DNA from: Sinohyriopsis cumingii
Taxonomy: Eukaryota > Mollusca > Bivalvia > Unionida > Unionidae
DNA length: 64,000 nt
Assembly: GCA_028554795.2 (NCBI GenBank)
Contig: CM068827.1
Coordinates: 71,769,809-71,833,808 of the forward strand
Reading direction: 5' to 3'
Of this stretch, positions 27,729 through 41,739 are shown in pieces. Below the pieces are notes generated by a model that did no database searches, was not told the DNA's origin, and worked only from the letters and a program-made list of their open reading frames with translations. Both the position numbers and the translations under genes were made by a program. Position 1 is the first letter of the stretch; every line of letters starts with the position of its first letter.

Positions 27729-27945
27729 CTGGATTTTTATACCCGGTAGTGCATCGACGTCTTGTATAATTTGACTTGTACGGGCTTATGCCACTACTTA
27801 AAGTAGTCATTTACAGAAACCGGTGCGGTAAACGACAACCATTTCCCTTTATTCAACACTGCCGTTGCTAACTCGGCTGGACGGCCCTATATTAAGACAG
27901 ACTGTTATTAAAGTACTGAATCCACTCTAGCATTCACCAACCCCG
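27724..27945 (+). pseudogene. Old Polinton protease, 3' part (split by insertion)
   Basis: Immediately after the right TIR the sequence resumes the adenain-type protease. THW is at 27724-27732, an Asp-motif region FDLYGL near 27768-27785 follows (preceded by a stop where the complete copy has Tyr), then YSTLP and RLDGPI near 27850-27885. At the catalytic Cys position the codon reads Leu. Frame changes separate these blocks. Together with 13140-13300 it is one decayed gene interrupted by the complete element. Confidence 0.88.
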
Positions 27946-27989
27946 CTAAAGATTATTGAACTTAGCTTGTTGCTGAGAAAGGACGATTA

Positions 27990-28400
27990 ATATGATACGA
28001 AATATCTCATAACATTTACGGACGCTAAAAGACCTGATGCGGTCCTGGTGTGAAACTGACCAGAATTGCTACCAAAGCGGATTTGACTGAATTTACTAGC
28101 TGTGTTGTTGTTGACATCGACACAAGGAAACTGGTACTTTGTGAAGATTAAACTGAAAACTTTAAAGGTTTTCTTTGACATTGAATATATTGTTTTGTAA
28201 TCCGAGGGGCCTGTTGCAACATACCTGGACTGGACGAAATTAACGAAATAGGGGAAATCAGAGACTCGTGTGTACCGGTTGTATTCACCAAAGACTATGT
28301 TGAAACAGAGATAAAACAATAGTTGGCTCTCACGATCGCATATTAACCAAAGAAGCAGTGGGGAAAAGAACATGACGTATTAGCCTTAGTAAAGGATATA
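27990..28400 (+). pseudogene. Unidentified decayed reading frame
   Basis: The + strand holds protein-like pieces in changing frames, including TKADLTEFTSCVVVDIDTRK near 28066-28128 and VPVVFTKDYVETEIKQ followed by a stop near 28273-28322. It lies downstream of the old protease, so it may belong to the older Polinton. No family is recognised. Confidence 0.35.
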
Positions 28401-28717
28401 CATCTTTTCCTTGGTAATGAACATGGCTTTTAGACCTAAACGTCACATCTTAGAAATGCGCGAGGCCGGATCATACTTGATTATTATAACTGAAAAAAAA
28501 ATGATGATGGAGTCAAATGGCGATGCTAATAAATGACCAGCAATATCTTTATAAAGATACTATATATCACGTATTGATAATATTGGTATGTGTTAACTAC
28601 TAATTTTTCACATATACGTTATCGGCATCATTAGTAACCAGAGATGAAATTCTGTTTGAAGGACTCAACATTTATGGGGACGGGCATTTATCCGTATTCG
28701 GTGAGTTTTTTTTAAAA

Positions 28718-28919
<202 letters not shown>

Positions 28920-29039
28920 GTTTAAGTGATCGATTTTGAATGTGATGACGATGTTGCAGTATTTGGTGACGGGCTGATGGATCAGCTGACAGCGGATCCT
29001 CGCATTGACAGCAAATTTGTTCCACTTGTCAACTAATAT

Positions 29040-29465
29040 TTCCTCATAGTGTTGTTACCAAGAACTCGCATACATTCAAATACGATCTAAGTGGGGGCAA
29101 GATAGAAATTGACCGTTGGGACCACTATGTGTCACTATCAATGCAAGGCCAGCTTGAAGTCATAATGTTAGCATATGAAAATCCCAGATAAAAAGAATTT
29201 CCACCAATGGGCCTAACATCGGATAGACATCGTTTCTGCGATGAAGCGAAATTCACATCCGAATACACCGCGGTTATATTCCCCAGCGATTATGTTGAAC
29301 CAATATTGACTGAACAACAAAATGCGATATGAAAACACCAAGAGAACAGCGTATTTGTGAAATACAAACGCACGGGTGTAGTTTTAGATGCTCTTTGCGG
29401 AAACGACGTGGCAAACGCCGTTGTTCTATATGTGGTGAGAAAATCAACCACATTAACTAGTATAG
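29040..29465 (+). pseudogene. Unidentified decayed frames, possibly paralogous to 28.3 kb
   Basis: The frame near 29053-29190 reads KYDLSGGKIEIDRWDHYVSL up to a TAA. The next, near 29207-29332, ends TAVIFPSDYVEPILTEQQ before TGA, resembling VPVVFTKDYVETEIKQ at 28.3 kb. A 43-residue Arg/Cys-rich ORF with a CSICGEK motif follows (29329-29460). These may be older Polinton genes; no family is identified. Confidence 0.35.
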
Positions 29466-29499
29466 GCACACAATCAGAATTTTTCATGCAGCGATATTA

Positions 29500-32400
29500 T
29501 TAGCATAAGACAAAAGTAAATATGGAAACACGAGTTTGAATAATATATATTCGAGCAGATATATTATCTAAATGGTGAAAAAAATTAGTTCTAAGAACTG
29601 CATCACCACTTTGGTGATATATTGATATAACTCGTAAAATATATAATAAGGTCATTCTCCACAACCTTTTTGTTCTGTTTAGGGTCTCTCATCGACAGTC
29701 TTAGGCTTTTGAGATGGTTTACCAAGTACAGATGCATTCCATGACTGAGTGTCCAGTGGTGGAACCCGTCTCTCTGTCGATCGCCGTCTCATAATATTTA
29801 TATACATTTTTTTATCAAATGAATTAATGTACTGAAATATATCTTGACTACTGAATTGATTGGTGAGTAATTATTGTCGTTGTAAAATATACTGGAGGAA
29901 GAACGGAACTTTCTCAAAAAAGTGATGGCGGCGGATCAAATTTGGCTGTGATTTGTCTAATTTTCTGTCCGTGAGATGGGGTATTCAGATGGTTGAGAGA
30001 GGGATATCTGACAACTGTTGGTACAATATCAACTAATGCGTGTTTGCTTGCATTGCTTGTAGTAAAGTATCTGAATCTAATCCAACATTCAACTGATTCC
30101 AATTAACTGACTTTGGGTTACATTTATTCAACGGTGCACTAAGAATATTCTCCTCTGGCAGTTGCCGTGGCTAATATTCGTCATAAGGAAATGGAACTAT
30201 AATAATCTGAAACTTATATTCCTCATCCCCGTCTCTCCCCACTGAAATATGGGACTCATAATTATATCTTCACAGACGTGCTGTTTTAAAAATAAATTTT
30301 ATAACACGTGGACGTTGAGAGGATATGTACCCCAAAACATACAACATGCACTTCTATGCTATTACGGAAAAGGTCCATTTTCTTGTTTATAATACTTTTG
30401 AAAATTTGAGACTTTTATCAGCGGTGGAGGCTGTTGAGTGGGTGAAATGTCTTTTAATTTTAAAAGCTGAGCCTCTTGGAGTAACAGTGAACTAAAAAAA
30501 AAAACAATTTGTTATTTGAGAAAATCATAAAGGGTTCCTTAATTAATACAAAAAATGCACAGTGTAATGGCATATTAATGACGTAACCTTTTACTGGTAT
30601 CGCCCGATCTATCTAAAGACGGCGAAAACAGAAAGTAGAAGCTTACAGTTTTGATACTGAGTTTACATAGCAGTGAATCATTGTCACAGACTATTAAATG
30701 ATTGTAGCTATAGAAATATATATTTGATCCCGTTTTCTCACGTTTACGACACATAACCTTGTTACTTTTCTTTCTTGCCCCCTGTCTACTTCAACTGGCC
30801 AATTACGTCCTTTTATCGTGCAATAACGGTATGGCAGTAAGTCTTCCATTTTATTAAACTACTTTATATTTATGTTTATATTTCTTAATTATAATAAACA
30901 AGACTTAGTTCTAGCTAATCTTAAATATTAGGTCAATGCAAAAGTTTTGTAAACTATATTAATATTGCAGTAATTAAAATTATTGAATTAATGTATTAAC
31001 ACGTTTCGTTATAATGAAAATTTCATCCGACTCGTGTATGGATACGACAGAAATAAAATAAAAATTGAAAACTCATGGAATCACTGACGTCGTGTAACTT
31101 TATTATAAAATTCAGATCGTGTAGAGATTAGAGATACGAAGCTAATTCAGAACATTTTGTATTCAGCTACGACAAACAAACAAAAAATAAAGAGCAAAAC
31201 ATATTAGCATATAGCACGCTAGCACAAAATAATAAATTTTGAATATTTTTTTTAATTAAGAACATAAGTAATGGAATACAATTACTGAATTCAATAGTTT
31301 AAACGAAATGATATAAATATTTCATGAGTTTAACATGGAAGTAACAATGTCAGTTTGAAGATTGCTTTGAAGAATAAAAAATAGGAGTTGCCAAATTTGA
31401 AACAAATATGAAATCATTCACATTTGGAAAGAATTGAAGAAATATTACACATTATTGAAATGGGCGTCTGTTGTTGATAGCTTTATGTTGGTTTGTTGAT
31501 AACACCGAAATACAATATATAAGCAAAACATATTCTCTGGAAGACGTCATATCGTTTAAATAACCAATGCAGGAGACGGTATATGGTCACTAATGGTGTA
31601 CTGTGCAGATCAAGACAAAGAACAATATTGAAGTCATCGTCACTACAGTAATGGTGATGAAAAAATACAGCTACTACCATAACAATGAATGACAGGTGGA
31701 AACAAATTAAACGGAATAAAATATAATTATAGAAGTAAAATTGATAGAATGGCTAATTGAACTATCTACATATGCATCATATAAGAATCCAAAAATGCAT
31801 GTCCTTACAAAAGAGTTTATGTTAGCAATATGGATGGCCAGTGTCAGGCAGACATAAATGATATACAATAATATGAAAAATACAAAAATGCAAAAGATTA
31901 GTGACAGTGATATATCGTCTTAGAATATTCTTGGGCTGAGAAATAGAAAACTTAAAAGACTGAGCTATTATTTTTTTAATTGCAGAATGTTTGCAACTCA
32001 TTTGAAGACACTGTGGCGAAAATTTAACGTAATATATCCTTCACTAATTAATACATTCATAGTATATTTTAAAGGAAAATATATCTTAATAAGATTCAGG
32101 AATTCTTCTAGACGTTTTATTTACGCCTGTTTTTAAAAAATACAACTAACAAGGCAACTCATCCTTAAACAAGCAAACAAACACATATACAAATGAGTTC
32201 AGCTAGAAAAGATCCATTATGTCCAAATTTGTCCGCTATCAGCTTAATACATTACCCACAATAAGGGGTAAAGCTAGTGCACTTTGTAGCTAACTGAAAC
32301 AAGTAATTAACACTTGCTATTAAGTACTTTTTAATTTTGTCAACGAACGAATGATCTTTTCCTCCTGATGTGGTCACTGCCTTGTTTGTTTTCTTAAGCA

Positions 32401-34932
32401 ATCTATTAAACTTTTTGCAATTTTTGCTATTGACAGAGCAGTAACTGATATTCTTGCGCATATTACAGTGGATACACCAACAATTCTTTCAGTTTTTTTT
32501 TTAATAGATTATTGTAATAATTTCTGCAAAAAAGTCTTTCTTTTAAATGTCCAACTATATGCGATCTTTATTCTCAAAACTTTCAAATTATTATTGCAAT
32601 TCTATTTTTCTTTGTCTGAATCTATTTCTGTGCTGATGGGATTTCTTTCTTAGCTCTTGAATCTGTTTTATGAATTTCGATATGAGACATGTCCTATTTT
32701 AAAATGTACTCCTATTTTAAAATGTGCAACTTACACAGCATTTACAAAATACTTGAGTGTTCTTTCATCTCGTACAGTGAATAGACGTGCAATTGCTGGC
32801 AAAGCCTCAGGATTATAACCTTTAGTTAATTATCTAGAACCTTTTATTCTCTGTTAATCAAATGGTTTGTGTGTAATCTTTATATCTCAATACCTCTGGA
32901 ACTTACCTCTGGAACTTGTATTGGCTGCCTTTGCAACGCAGCTTGTTCAAGCGGACTGAGAGGTTCTGTCTGATCAATGGATTGCACTCATTTATAGACT
33001 TGCTTTGTCGAATCTAATGTAGGCAACAACCACATTCATGTTTCCCCTGATGCTTTGTTGCATGACACCAATGTTTCTATGTTGCTGTGGTCAATGACAT
33101 TTGAATTGCTTTACCAGGAGTTTTTCATAATAAATACGCTTTTCTATTATGTTTCCTTCCTATAAAAAGTTTAATTCACTCATTCTAGTGATCATTTTTA
33201 TGCCCCCCCCCCCTTGAACAAAACGAGACTCTGGCGCGAAACAATATCACCATTATTTGAAGCAACCTCTTCAAAACGCCCTTGGCTATGCCATAAAAAG
33301 TATTACAAGTTTTACAGTTTCATCATTTTGTATTCAAACTTTTGCATCTATCAGATCATAATGCAAAGGACGCTCAGTTGAATTATCAAAATCGTCACCA
33401 CCACCCACAGTCATGTTTCTTTATTTTTTCTTCTAAATTGTGGCATTCTTGTTTCTTGTACTCTTTGTCGCCTTCATTAGAGTGACCTCTGTTTTTATTT
33501 CTCCATTTTTAACTTGTTATTTTCTGAATTTAGTTTCAACATGTTTAAAATGCTTTTTCCTATGTAAAATTAAAATCTCTCCCCCGCTGCCTTGCATTTG
33601 GAACATTCCGTTGTATCAATCTCTTTTATTTACCCAGTTCAATCTCAAATTAATTTTCTTTTACTTAAAGTCACATTGAAAAGTGACTTAAATCTTACAT
33701 TGTTGCCAAGTGAAATAATGTTAAGCAACTTTCAAAACGCTGAAAGAAAATTAATAGAAAATAAGCAAGACAAAATTAAAAATTACAAGTGATTTACAAT
33801 TAAAAAAAATATCTGAAAGAATTCGCCTCTCAAACAGCAAAATATCCAGGCTGTGTTTAGCCTGGTAGATGTCTTGAAAAACGTTCACAAGAATTTTCAA
33901 ATGAGAAAGAAAAAACTATAGGACTATAGTAAAGATAATAACAGCAATATATAATATAGTAGTAGCAGTAGTAATAATAATACTAATAATAATAAGTGTA
34001 GTAGTAGGAGTAGTAGTAGTAGTAGTAGTATGTAATGTGTGATCCAGGGATTAGTAATTTCCTCTTTGCTTGGTATATAGGTAGGTAGACAGAAGTGATA
34101 TAGATAACCGTCAAAGCCAAGAAAATTCTATCGTGATTAAATATAACCCTGTATGACAAACCCCGTAGAACTTACATATATATAGGAAAAGGCCAAGTAT
34201 AAATTTGTGCTTTGTAACAGATGTTTACATCCATAAATTTGTATCATCTCGATATTGTCAAATTGTGTTAATTAAAAACAGGTTGGACAATAATTCCAAA
34301 CATAAAACGATTATTGAATAGAGACAAAAGCGTCTAATTAAGTAAATTCTTCAGCGTGAATGGGAATACTGTACATAATTTCAATTTGTCATTATTGATT
34401 TCATGTGTCAAATTTGCGTATAAGCGGCAAGGAGAATGAAGATTATGTATTCAAGTTATTATTAGCAAAGATATTAAATAAATCCAATGAAACGACTGAA
34501 TTAGTCACCGTTTTCTCTAGATATATTTCTTGGAGGAGGTTTATATTGTATGAATAGTTCGAATATTCAAGATTGCTTTAAGAAATAACAAAGTAAGTAA
34601 AACAAATTCTCAAAATTCATTGCTAAAAGGTTTCAGCCAAGTTGCCGGATATATCCATCAGAGAAGAGTTATTATATGATAATGGGTGAGCGCATGCTGC
34701 AAACTTTGCGACTTACGAAATCACTAAAGGAAATTCAGCAGTGGAGTTGATGATGATTAATTTTGTTTTTGTATTCTGGAACTTATAAGTCAAGGAAAAT
34801 AATTGAGTGATTCCAAGAATCTGAATAGGCTGAGAATCGCCTTATGAGAATACATTGAATCCTTACTTCATATACTAACGTGATTATTTTGTCAACAATT
34901 TCTGAGTTCATGATAACAGTATTTGTGTGTGT

Positions 34933-34965
<33 letters not shown>

Positions 34966-35100
34966 CTTGCGCGTGTGTGTGTGAGCATAGCGCCTGGTAA
35001 ATTATTTGGTTTTAGACGTGTCGCTTTTTATTAATATATTTAAAAAAAACAACATAATACGGAATCGGGTACACAAAATTGTAACTTACTGTATTCTGCT
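29500..35100. other. AT-rich intergenic DNA
   Basis: No gene recognised. It contains a TAG/TAA-type trinucleotide run at about 33958-34030, a C9 run near 33205 and a GT-rich microsatellite at 34925-34985. Short - strand sense-like stretches near 29650-30100 could not be assigned. Confidence 0.6.
34925..34985. repeat. (GT)n microsatellite, interrupted
   Basis: A GT dinucleotide run with GAGTG and CTTGCGC interruptions. Confidence 0.95.
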
Positions 35101-35113
35101 GTAAATATTAGAC

Positions 35114-35445
35114 CGCTCCGGTGGCCTAGTGGTTAGAGCGTCCGCTTCGGATGCGGGAGGTCGTGGATTCGATCCCCGGCCGAGTCATATAAAAGACTTA
35201 CAAAAATGGTACTAACAGCTGCCTCGCTTGACGCTCAGCATTAAGAGGTTAGTGTTAGGACTGGTTGGCCTGGTGTCAGGATAATGTGATTGGGTGGGAC
35301 ATCATGCTACAAGTCTGCGGCATGATGCCCTAGTGTTAGACATCACTGTAAACTGTCACACTGCAGACATCGTAGCGATATGACTAAACAATTGTTAAAG
35401 CTACGTTAAAAATCCAAATCACACACACACACACACACACGAGCG
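35114..35445 (+). mobile_element. tRNA-derived SINE, best-preserved copy
   Basis: The tRNA-like head (about 35114-35186) has A box TGGCCTAGTGG at 35122-35132 and B box GGATTCGATCC at 35165-35175, the internal RNA polymerase III promoter. The body contains GGTGTCAGGATAATGTGATT, GGGACATCATGCTACAAGTC and CACTGCAGACATCG. It ends with AAAATCCAAATCACACACAC. The two other copies in this window align throughout. A GC dinucleotide tract (GCGCGCGC) follows the CA tail. Confidence 0.92.
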
Positions 35446-35459
35446 CGCGCGCGCTCGCT

Positions 35460-36650
35460 ATAAATATGATATGTGTCATGTTGCCATATACAGCATTGAC
35501 AATGTTGTATGTTTTGATCTCTTCACAAAACATCTATGGTTTTACACGCTTGGTCGGCCGATTTACTGCTGCACGTGCACTGTGATGGTAGTAGAACTCA
35601 CTACCTCTTGTTTTCCGTCTGTTGTTCCGAAACGTACCAGCATATAGGGTTCTAATTTTCCAGTATAGTCTCCTCGAATTTGTGTGTTGTGAGAATGTCG
35701 TCTCATTTAAAATAGCAATTGTTTAGTTGCTGACATGTGTAATACTTGTATAAATCGCCTCTTTTCTTTCAAATCAGATGTGCTCAATAGCTGTGTAGTT
35801 TCTAGCGTTAGATGATTCGGAATTACTTCATAATTTCCATTAGGTCTGATATTTTTCACATAATACAATTCTACCAAATGTAATGGACTATTCGTATATG
35901 TATCTGAATTGACGAAATGGGTTGAATTATGTATATTAGATATAGCAAACGATAAGAATAGTTTTTTAAGATTTTATTAGAATTTAGTGAGAGTTCTTGC
36001 TGTAAATAGATTCATGTATGAACTTATCTATCAAGTAATTCCACTGAGTCATTCTTAACGTAGAACAGTCTTCATGTTTAATTATGTTGTGTGAACACTT
36101 ACACCCTGCATTGTGGCGTATATATCATGTATTATGTGTGGGGTTCAGTTGTGTTTATTTCCAGTTGATTTCCAGTTATATTAGTTGAACCCCACCCCAA
36201 GTATTGTTAGCTCAACTTAGCATCAGGCGTGTCAGCTTAACATGCTCCGGACTTTGCGAGAAAATGAGATTCGACGGATTATTCGGCAGACTGGAAGAAA
36301 TGCCATGATCTGCTCTAGTAACTGAACCTCCGTTATGTAAATAGCGAGGTTTCATAAATTCATACATGTTTCCTGAATAGTAAAGGTTCAGAAATTCTTA
36401 TCTATTTTATGACAGAAATTTTTTATAAATTCACGAATCTTATGTGAATATCATATCTTCATAATTTCATGTCGACATCATAATCACAATTGCTTATCCT
36501 AAGTACAGTTTCATATCTGTTATAGTGAATAAACAGCTTTGTATATATTATGCTAACAAATTAATAGTATAATCCGTGATGGTTATGTGAACTATATTAC
36601 TTGTATTCTTGAATAGACAATATGTAACAAATCCGTATCAAAAGCGCACA
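35460..36650. other. AT-rich intergenic DNA
   Basis: No gene, repeat array or RNA gene seen. Confidence 0.6.
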
Positions 36651-36659
36651 AACTCACCA

Positions 36660-38380
36660 AACACGCGTGGAAATGCCCCAGTACTTTATTTTAAATTCAG
36701 CTCGTCAATCGAGTAGCAGCATTTCGTGAACTTTTTATTAGTGGCGCGCCAAAGAGCTGATGCTAAGTATCTGATGTAGTAGTTCCAGCTATTACCTCTG
36801 ACTAGCTCATCGCGAAAAGAGCCTGACCTTCCGAGATGCAATGTGGAGGAACACCAGGGTTGGAGCACGCCATAGCACTAGTCAACCAAGCCCCAACAAT
36901 GGATTAAATAGTACCCACTGCCTTAGGGCTAAACCCAGGAGAGTCAAAGAATAAGACGGCTCACCCTGACAGGAGTCAACTTATATAAGCGGCCGGTCAA
37001 CACGTTATATATCTTTCAACAACTCGTGCTACCAAGAGGCTCCAGACGTATCGGGATCTGTCCTCTGGACTGAGCTTGCGAGGCAGAGGGGGAGGGTACT
37101 CAGAAATTGGACAAGTTTGAGTAAGGGTAGAACACGGTAGGCAGCAGTTTACTAGTCATAATCCAGCTCAGTTGGTTTAGAGCAGGCGCACAACGGGCTG
37201 TCTCCGTCCGTGTAATGGGTCATTGCATCATATTTGTCAGTTATTGTCCGTCAGAAAAAGCAGGGCAGCCCTCTGTCAGTAAAGCACTGACCCGCTTCTG
37301 TCTACCTGCCCTATCGGGTCATTGTCATTAGAGGTTCTTTCCGACATACAGACGGCACGAGTGTATCCAGCACAACAAACGAAAGCAAACCTTTTGGGTT
37401 TGAAAGCTATAACTTCGTGACTCCGTGTCCTCGAATGAGGCACGAACTGCGAGCGACAGTGGGTGTCGCAAAACAGCACCAATCATCCGCGAGCTGCACA
37501 TCCAGATAAGATCACTAGAGGAAACATGTTTAGCTAACATGGGCTCAATAAGTTAGGCCAAATACACGGTCTACTAGCACGGAAAGAGCTTTAACAAGCA
37601 CAGTAAACATGGCATGGGCTTTACAGCATGCAACACATTGATGTAGAACTTCGAGTCACCGGTAGCAAACTCTGAGACGACCATTCCATTCAGGATGTCA
37701 TACGCTGTAGGCATCGTGACAGTCATAAACGCCTATGCAGCACTTTTTACGCGTCCCCGAATACAAAAATGTCCCTTCTTTGGCATTTTCATGATATGCT
37801 TGTGCGCGTACCACAGGGTGATAAGTTATTCCTCCTCGACGTCATCAATACAAGAATCGGTTCAAACAATATATTGTGAGCATTGTGTGTCTGACGCCAC
37901 GGTGTTGGTATGATTAACCACAATGGCCAAACATTAATCGAACTGTGCTCTCAGAAACTGCATTGTCTCACCAATATTTTCTAAACGCATACACCGACAA
38001 ATAGGTGTCCTGGGGCCACACAAAGTCCTAACATGGGCATCAGCTCGACCTGATTATTATCAGGGGACGCGACCTAGCCAGTGTACTACACACACACAAG
38101 TAGCACAAAACAGAGTGACATCGACCACTCACTTGTCAGCAGCAGAGTCAGAGTGCAGACCTGAAAGTTGTATAAATCCAAACATAAAGGCTTCAACGCC
38201 TTAATACACAAGCATGAAAGACAACGTGAAATATCCGCAGCTCTCCGAGCTCATTCAGCGGGTATATGGATATGTTAGTTTGATAACTACTAGCAGGTTT
38301 GTTACATAACTCATCCCAAATCGACTCGGGGTAACCAGTAACAGTAACTTTGATGCAACGCGCTTTCGGTTTCATCACAA
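36660..38380. other. GC-richer block of unknown origin
   Basis: Composition rises to roughly half GC between AT-rich flanks. It includes a TATATAAG box (about 36980), a purine-rich GCAGAGGGGGAGGG, and no long ORF. I found no terminal repeats by eye. It may be a mobile-element long terminal repeat, a host exon-rich or regulatory segment, or transferred sequence. Not identified. Confidence 0.4.
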
Positions 38381-38399
38381 CTAGGTACGATATGGCATA

Positions 38400-39900
38400 A
38401 TAAAATATATTATCATTATAGGAGAAAATGACACAGTGTTAAAATATAGTGAGAGCAGAGACAAAATGATCTCTTTTATTTTTGCAACTCAGCTCTTTGA
38501 CTTGGATTTCACTCAAGCATCAAGCATTAATCTTCTCAGTTTAATATGTATGTCAGATATTTTCTTTGCATCATTAAAATTTGGGGGTCCTGATTCATTT
38601 CAAATTTAATCACGAAATGTTTCAAAACGGTCTTTCAGATTCTAGCCGGGTTGGCCATCTATATGTCTCACTTTCTGTGTCCAATTTCACTGCAAAAAAT
38701 AACCGTTTGTTTCAGTTTCCTCTTTTCTAAAATGAATGCAAAACAAATTACATAGTTTAAGGTATATTAATGATGTAAAATCTCCTTCAAAATGTTTGAA
38801 TATATATTCGACAATATTCGAAAAGAGCTCTTGGAGTATGTACATTAAATAACTTAATGAATATCGATAACATTTGAGGCGTAACGTAAATTACAGTCAC
38901 TGATAAGACAACATTTTTGCACAGTTCGTCATTTTCGCAACTATACCTAAGACGTTCATGCTTTCATCCAATACCGACGTAGTTTGAATAAATTAAGTCT
39001 ACTGGAATTCATCAGGCACATTATATCCCTTCGGACTTGTGAAAGGACATTTAGGATTATTTGGGATTTAATTAACAATGCTGGAAGTTCCTCTTGAATT
39101 TTTACTTTTAACTTCGAGAAATATATTATTTGTCGATTTTACACAACTTGTTTGTTTCGATTATTTATATTGCATAATTAAATACCGTAGAGACATAACA
39201 CAATAATTTTTTAACATGACGTTGGTGTTTGGACTTCCAAAAATATCAAAATGAACAAAGTTGTTGTCTACTCAACAACAGAAGTTTGCATTCTATTGAA
39301 ATCAGACCACTTTGAGAGCCTGGTGGTAGTCGTTCTGACCAAACTTTGCCACTGTCGATTTTAATTAGCCAATAAAACAAAATCTACTGGTTCAAAGTCA
39401 AAACAATCTGGCGCACAAAGGATCGCCAAATCTCATGCCGAAGTGTTAATGTTTATTCAAAACCAAACAAAGGACGAATTAAATAACGTGATAGACTGTC
39501 TAAAGGATCTGGCGCTTCTATCAAGCTCTTCAATCCATTTTCGAAGTCTAGACAGTGTGTACATTAAAGATCCCCTGATGTCATGGAAACCTCCCAAAAG
39601 TCTTGTGCTGCCACCAATTCCATAAATATGTCTGAAAACAAAATAAAATGTCACTGACGAAGGTTAAGGCTTTTACTAATGATATAAGTATTCACCTTAC
39701 AATGCATAATCCAATAACTGTCTGCCTTCACGATAGCTTTCTATAAAACCCACACAGTTAATATCAACAGTTAAATGCAAGGGTTAATGGAAAACCTCTG
39801 AATATTTTGTTAGAACTTTTTTGTTTCTTTTAACCTGTCAAAATATTTAACACCGGTTGATATAAGAAATAATATACAGTAAAATGATCTGCAAACATGC
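38400..39900. other. AT-rich intergenic DNA
   Basis: No gene recognised. A 60-residue + strand ORF at 39443-39625 looks fortuitous. Confidence 0.55.
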
Positions 39901-39912
39901 GTATTGCACGCT

Positions 39913-40022
<110 letters not shown>

Positions 40023-40189
40023 TCGTAACATAATTCAGGAAAATGGTAGTAACTTTAAAAATGATCTTCTCCTGAACGAAAAGCATACTGCAAAATACTG
40101 CAAAATCCGGGAGCTCTTTGGGTATTCTTTAGCCAATATCGAGGCCGACTTTGATAAATTTTATGGATGCATTCCTCTGCTATATCCTA

Positions 40190-41060
40190 CATTTTAGGTG
40201 GTTTCCTTATTTTACAGATGTTAAAGAATCCGGGGAAGATGGTCCACATTCTGGAAGACAGTTGACTGCGATGGTTTACGGAAAATGACTGCTACGAAGG
40301 AGTCAGCTGATAAAGATGCTCAATAAACAGTGGAATAGGTTTCTATTCTAATGGGCATTAATTCAACAACTATTTGTATTATACAGAGAAAAATTTGAAA
40401 CTCAAAATGAGTCTCTCATTTAGCTGATGGCTGATCAATAAGCAGACTCTGGTTGAAAATCGCCAAACAACTACAAAATATGAAAAGAGAAACTAGAAAC
40501 GCTTGAATGAAATTGTCACAGTGATGAAATATAGGTTTACTTCGCTTGAATCCGACTCAAGAGAAAATAATATAGTTAGGATATTATAACACGATACCAC
40601 CAATCGCTCGACGTTTTCCAGTCAAAAGGTTATGTTGTCCATGCACCGGTGTTTTATTCGGCTAGTGTCACTGGAAATAGTTGTGCCTCCAAACGTGTAG
40701 CCAAACTTGTGGAACACTGCCAGACCACCCGTCTACGCACCTGTACCCGAGGTGTCCATCTACTCCATGACAACTCACCGGCGCAAATCTCAGACTTACT
40801 GATGGAGTACAGAAACCAAACTTTGCCACTTCCTCCATACAAAATAGATCTAACTCCACATGATGTTTGGCTGAATCCCGCTATGAACGATTCGCTGAGG
40901 GCAGACAAATTGAAAGTCGACATGGAACTGGAAGTATAGTTTCACAATTATAAACAACATACGAAATAGTAAGTCTAGAATGTATTTTAATAATTGGATA
41001 ATCAGACCGAAAAAGGGTAGAGGTTCATGGTGAGTACTTTTAGGGAATACATTGATGCTT
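40190..41060 (+). mobile_element. Decayed mariner-type transposase
   Basis: In shifting + frames, a WFPYFTDVKESGEDGPHSGRQ block (the W-F-F-G-ED-pRsGRP linker) is followed by TATKESADKDAQ and a SILMGINSTTICII helix-turn-helix-like segment. Then comes the catalytic region VHLLHDNSPAQ (second Asp) and LPLPPYKIDLTPHDVWL (YSPDLaPcDfwL, third Asp). The C-terminal VEVHGEYF is also visible. Several stops and frameshifts make it inactive. Layout fits the Tc1/mariner superfamily, D,D34D group. Confidence 0.82.
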
Positions 41061-41739
41061 TGTTCACTGATAAGAACTTCCTTGCACAGCGCACCAATGT
41101 TCATAACATGTTAAATACTCCTTGTAGCCGACAAGAAAACTTTTCAAGAAATACGTATAAGGCCGCTAGAGAAGTGTCCATCATCTTCAATAACGACGAT
41201 TAAGAAGAGGCAAATTAATATGAACACTAGATTATATGTTATATTTGATCGTGTGTTCATATACGGAACAATCACATTTTGCTAAATGCGTCTTTCTTCA
41301 AGCACTCCAACGATAAGTATGATCCTAGCCATCTTATTGGACAGTTACCAGCACTGTTTGTTCCCGTGACGATTTTACTAGACACCATACACTATAGCTT
41401 CATTTGTTATACAGGGAAGTCTGTTCTGAATTTCGTAACTAACTTCCTTACTAGTGATTGCTTTTCAACATACTTATAAATTAATTCACCTACATCTCAA
41501 GGGCTAAATCAGGGATCGAAATTATTCAGGGCCGACTCAGCCTGTCTGATAATCAAATTTGACAGATGATCGTTCAAAAAATTTAGGCTATTCAATGTCC
41601 GTATTTAAAAAGCTTCTAAAGGATAATGCTGGTGGTATCACAAAATTTCAATGATTCCTAAATTGCCTATAAACATGGTTTGACATGCTTGCAAAGACCC
41701 TGTCAATAAAAGGGACAATGTCCTTACAAATTTCAACAG

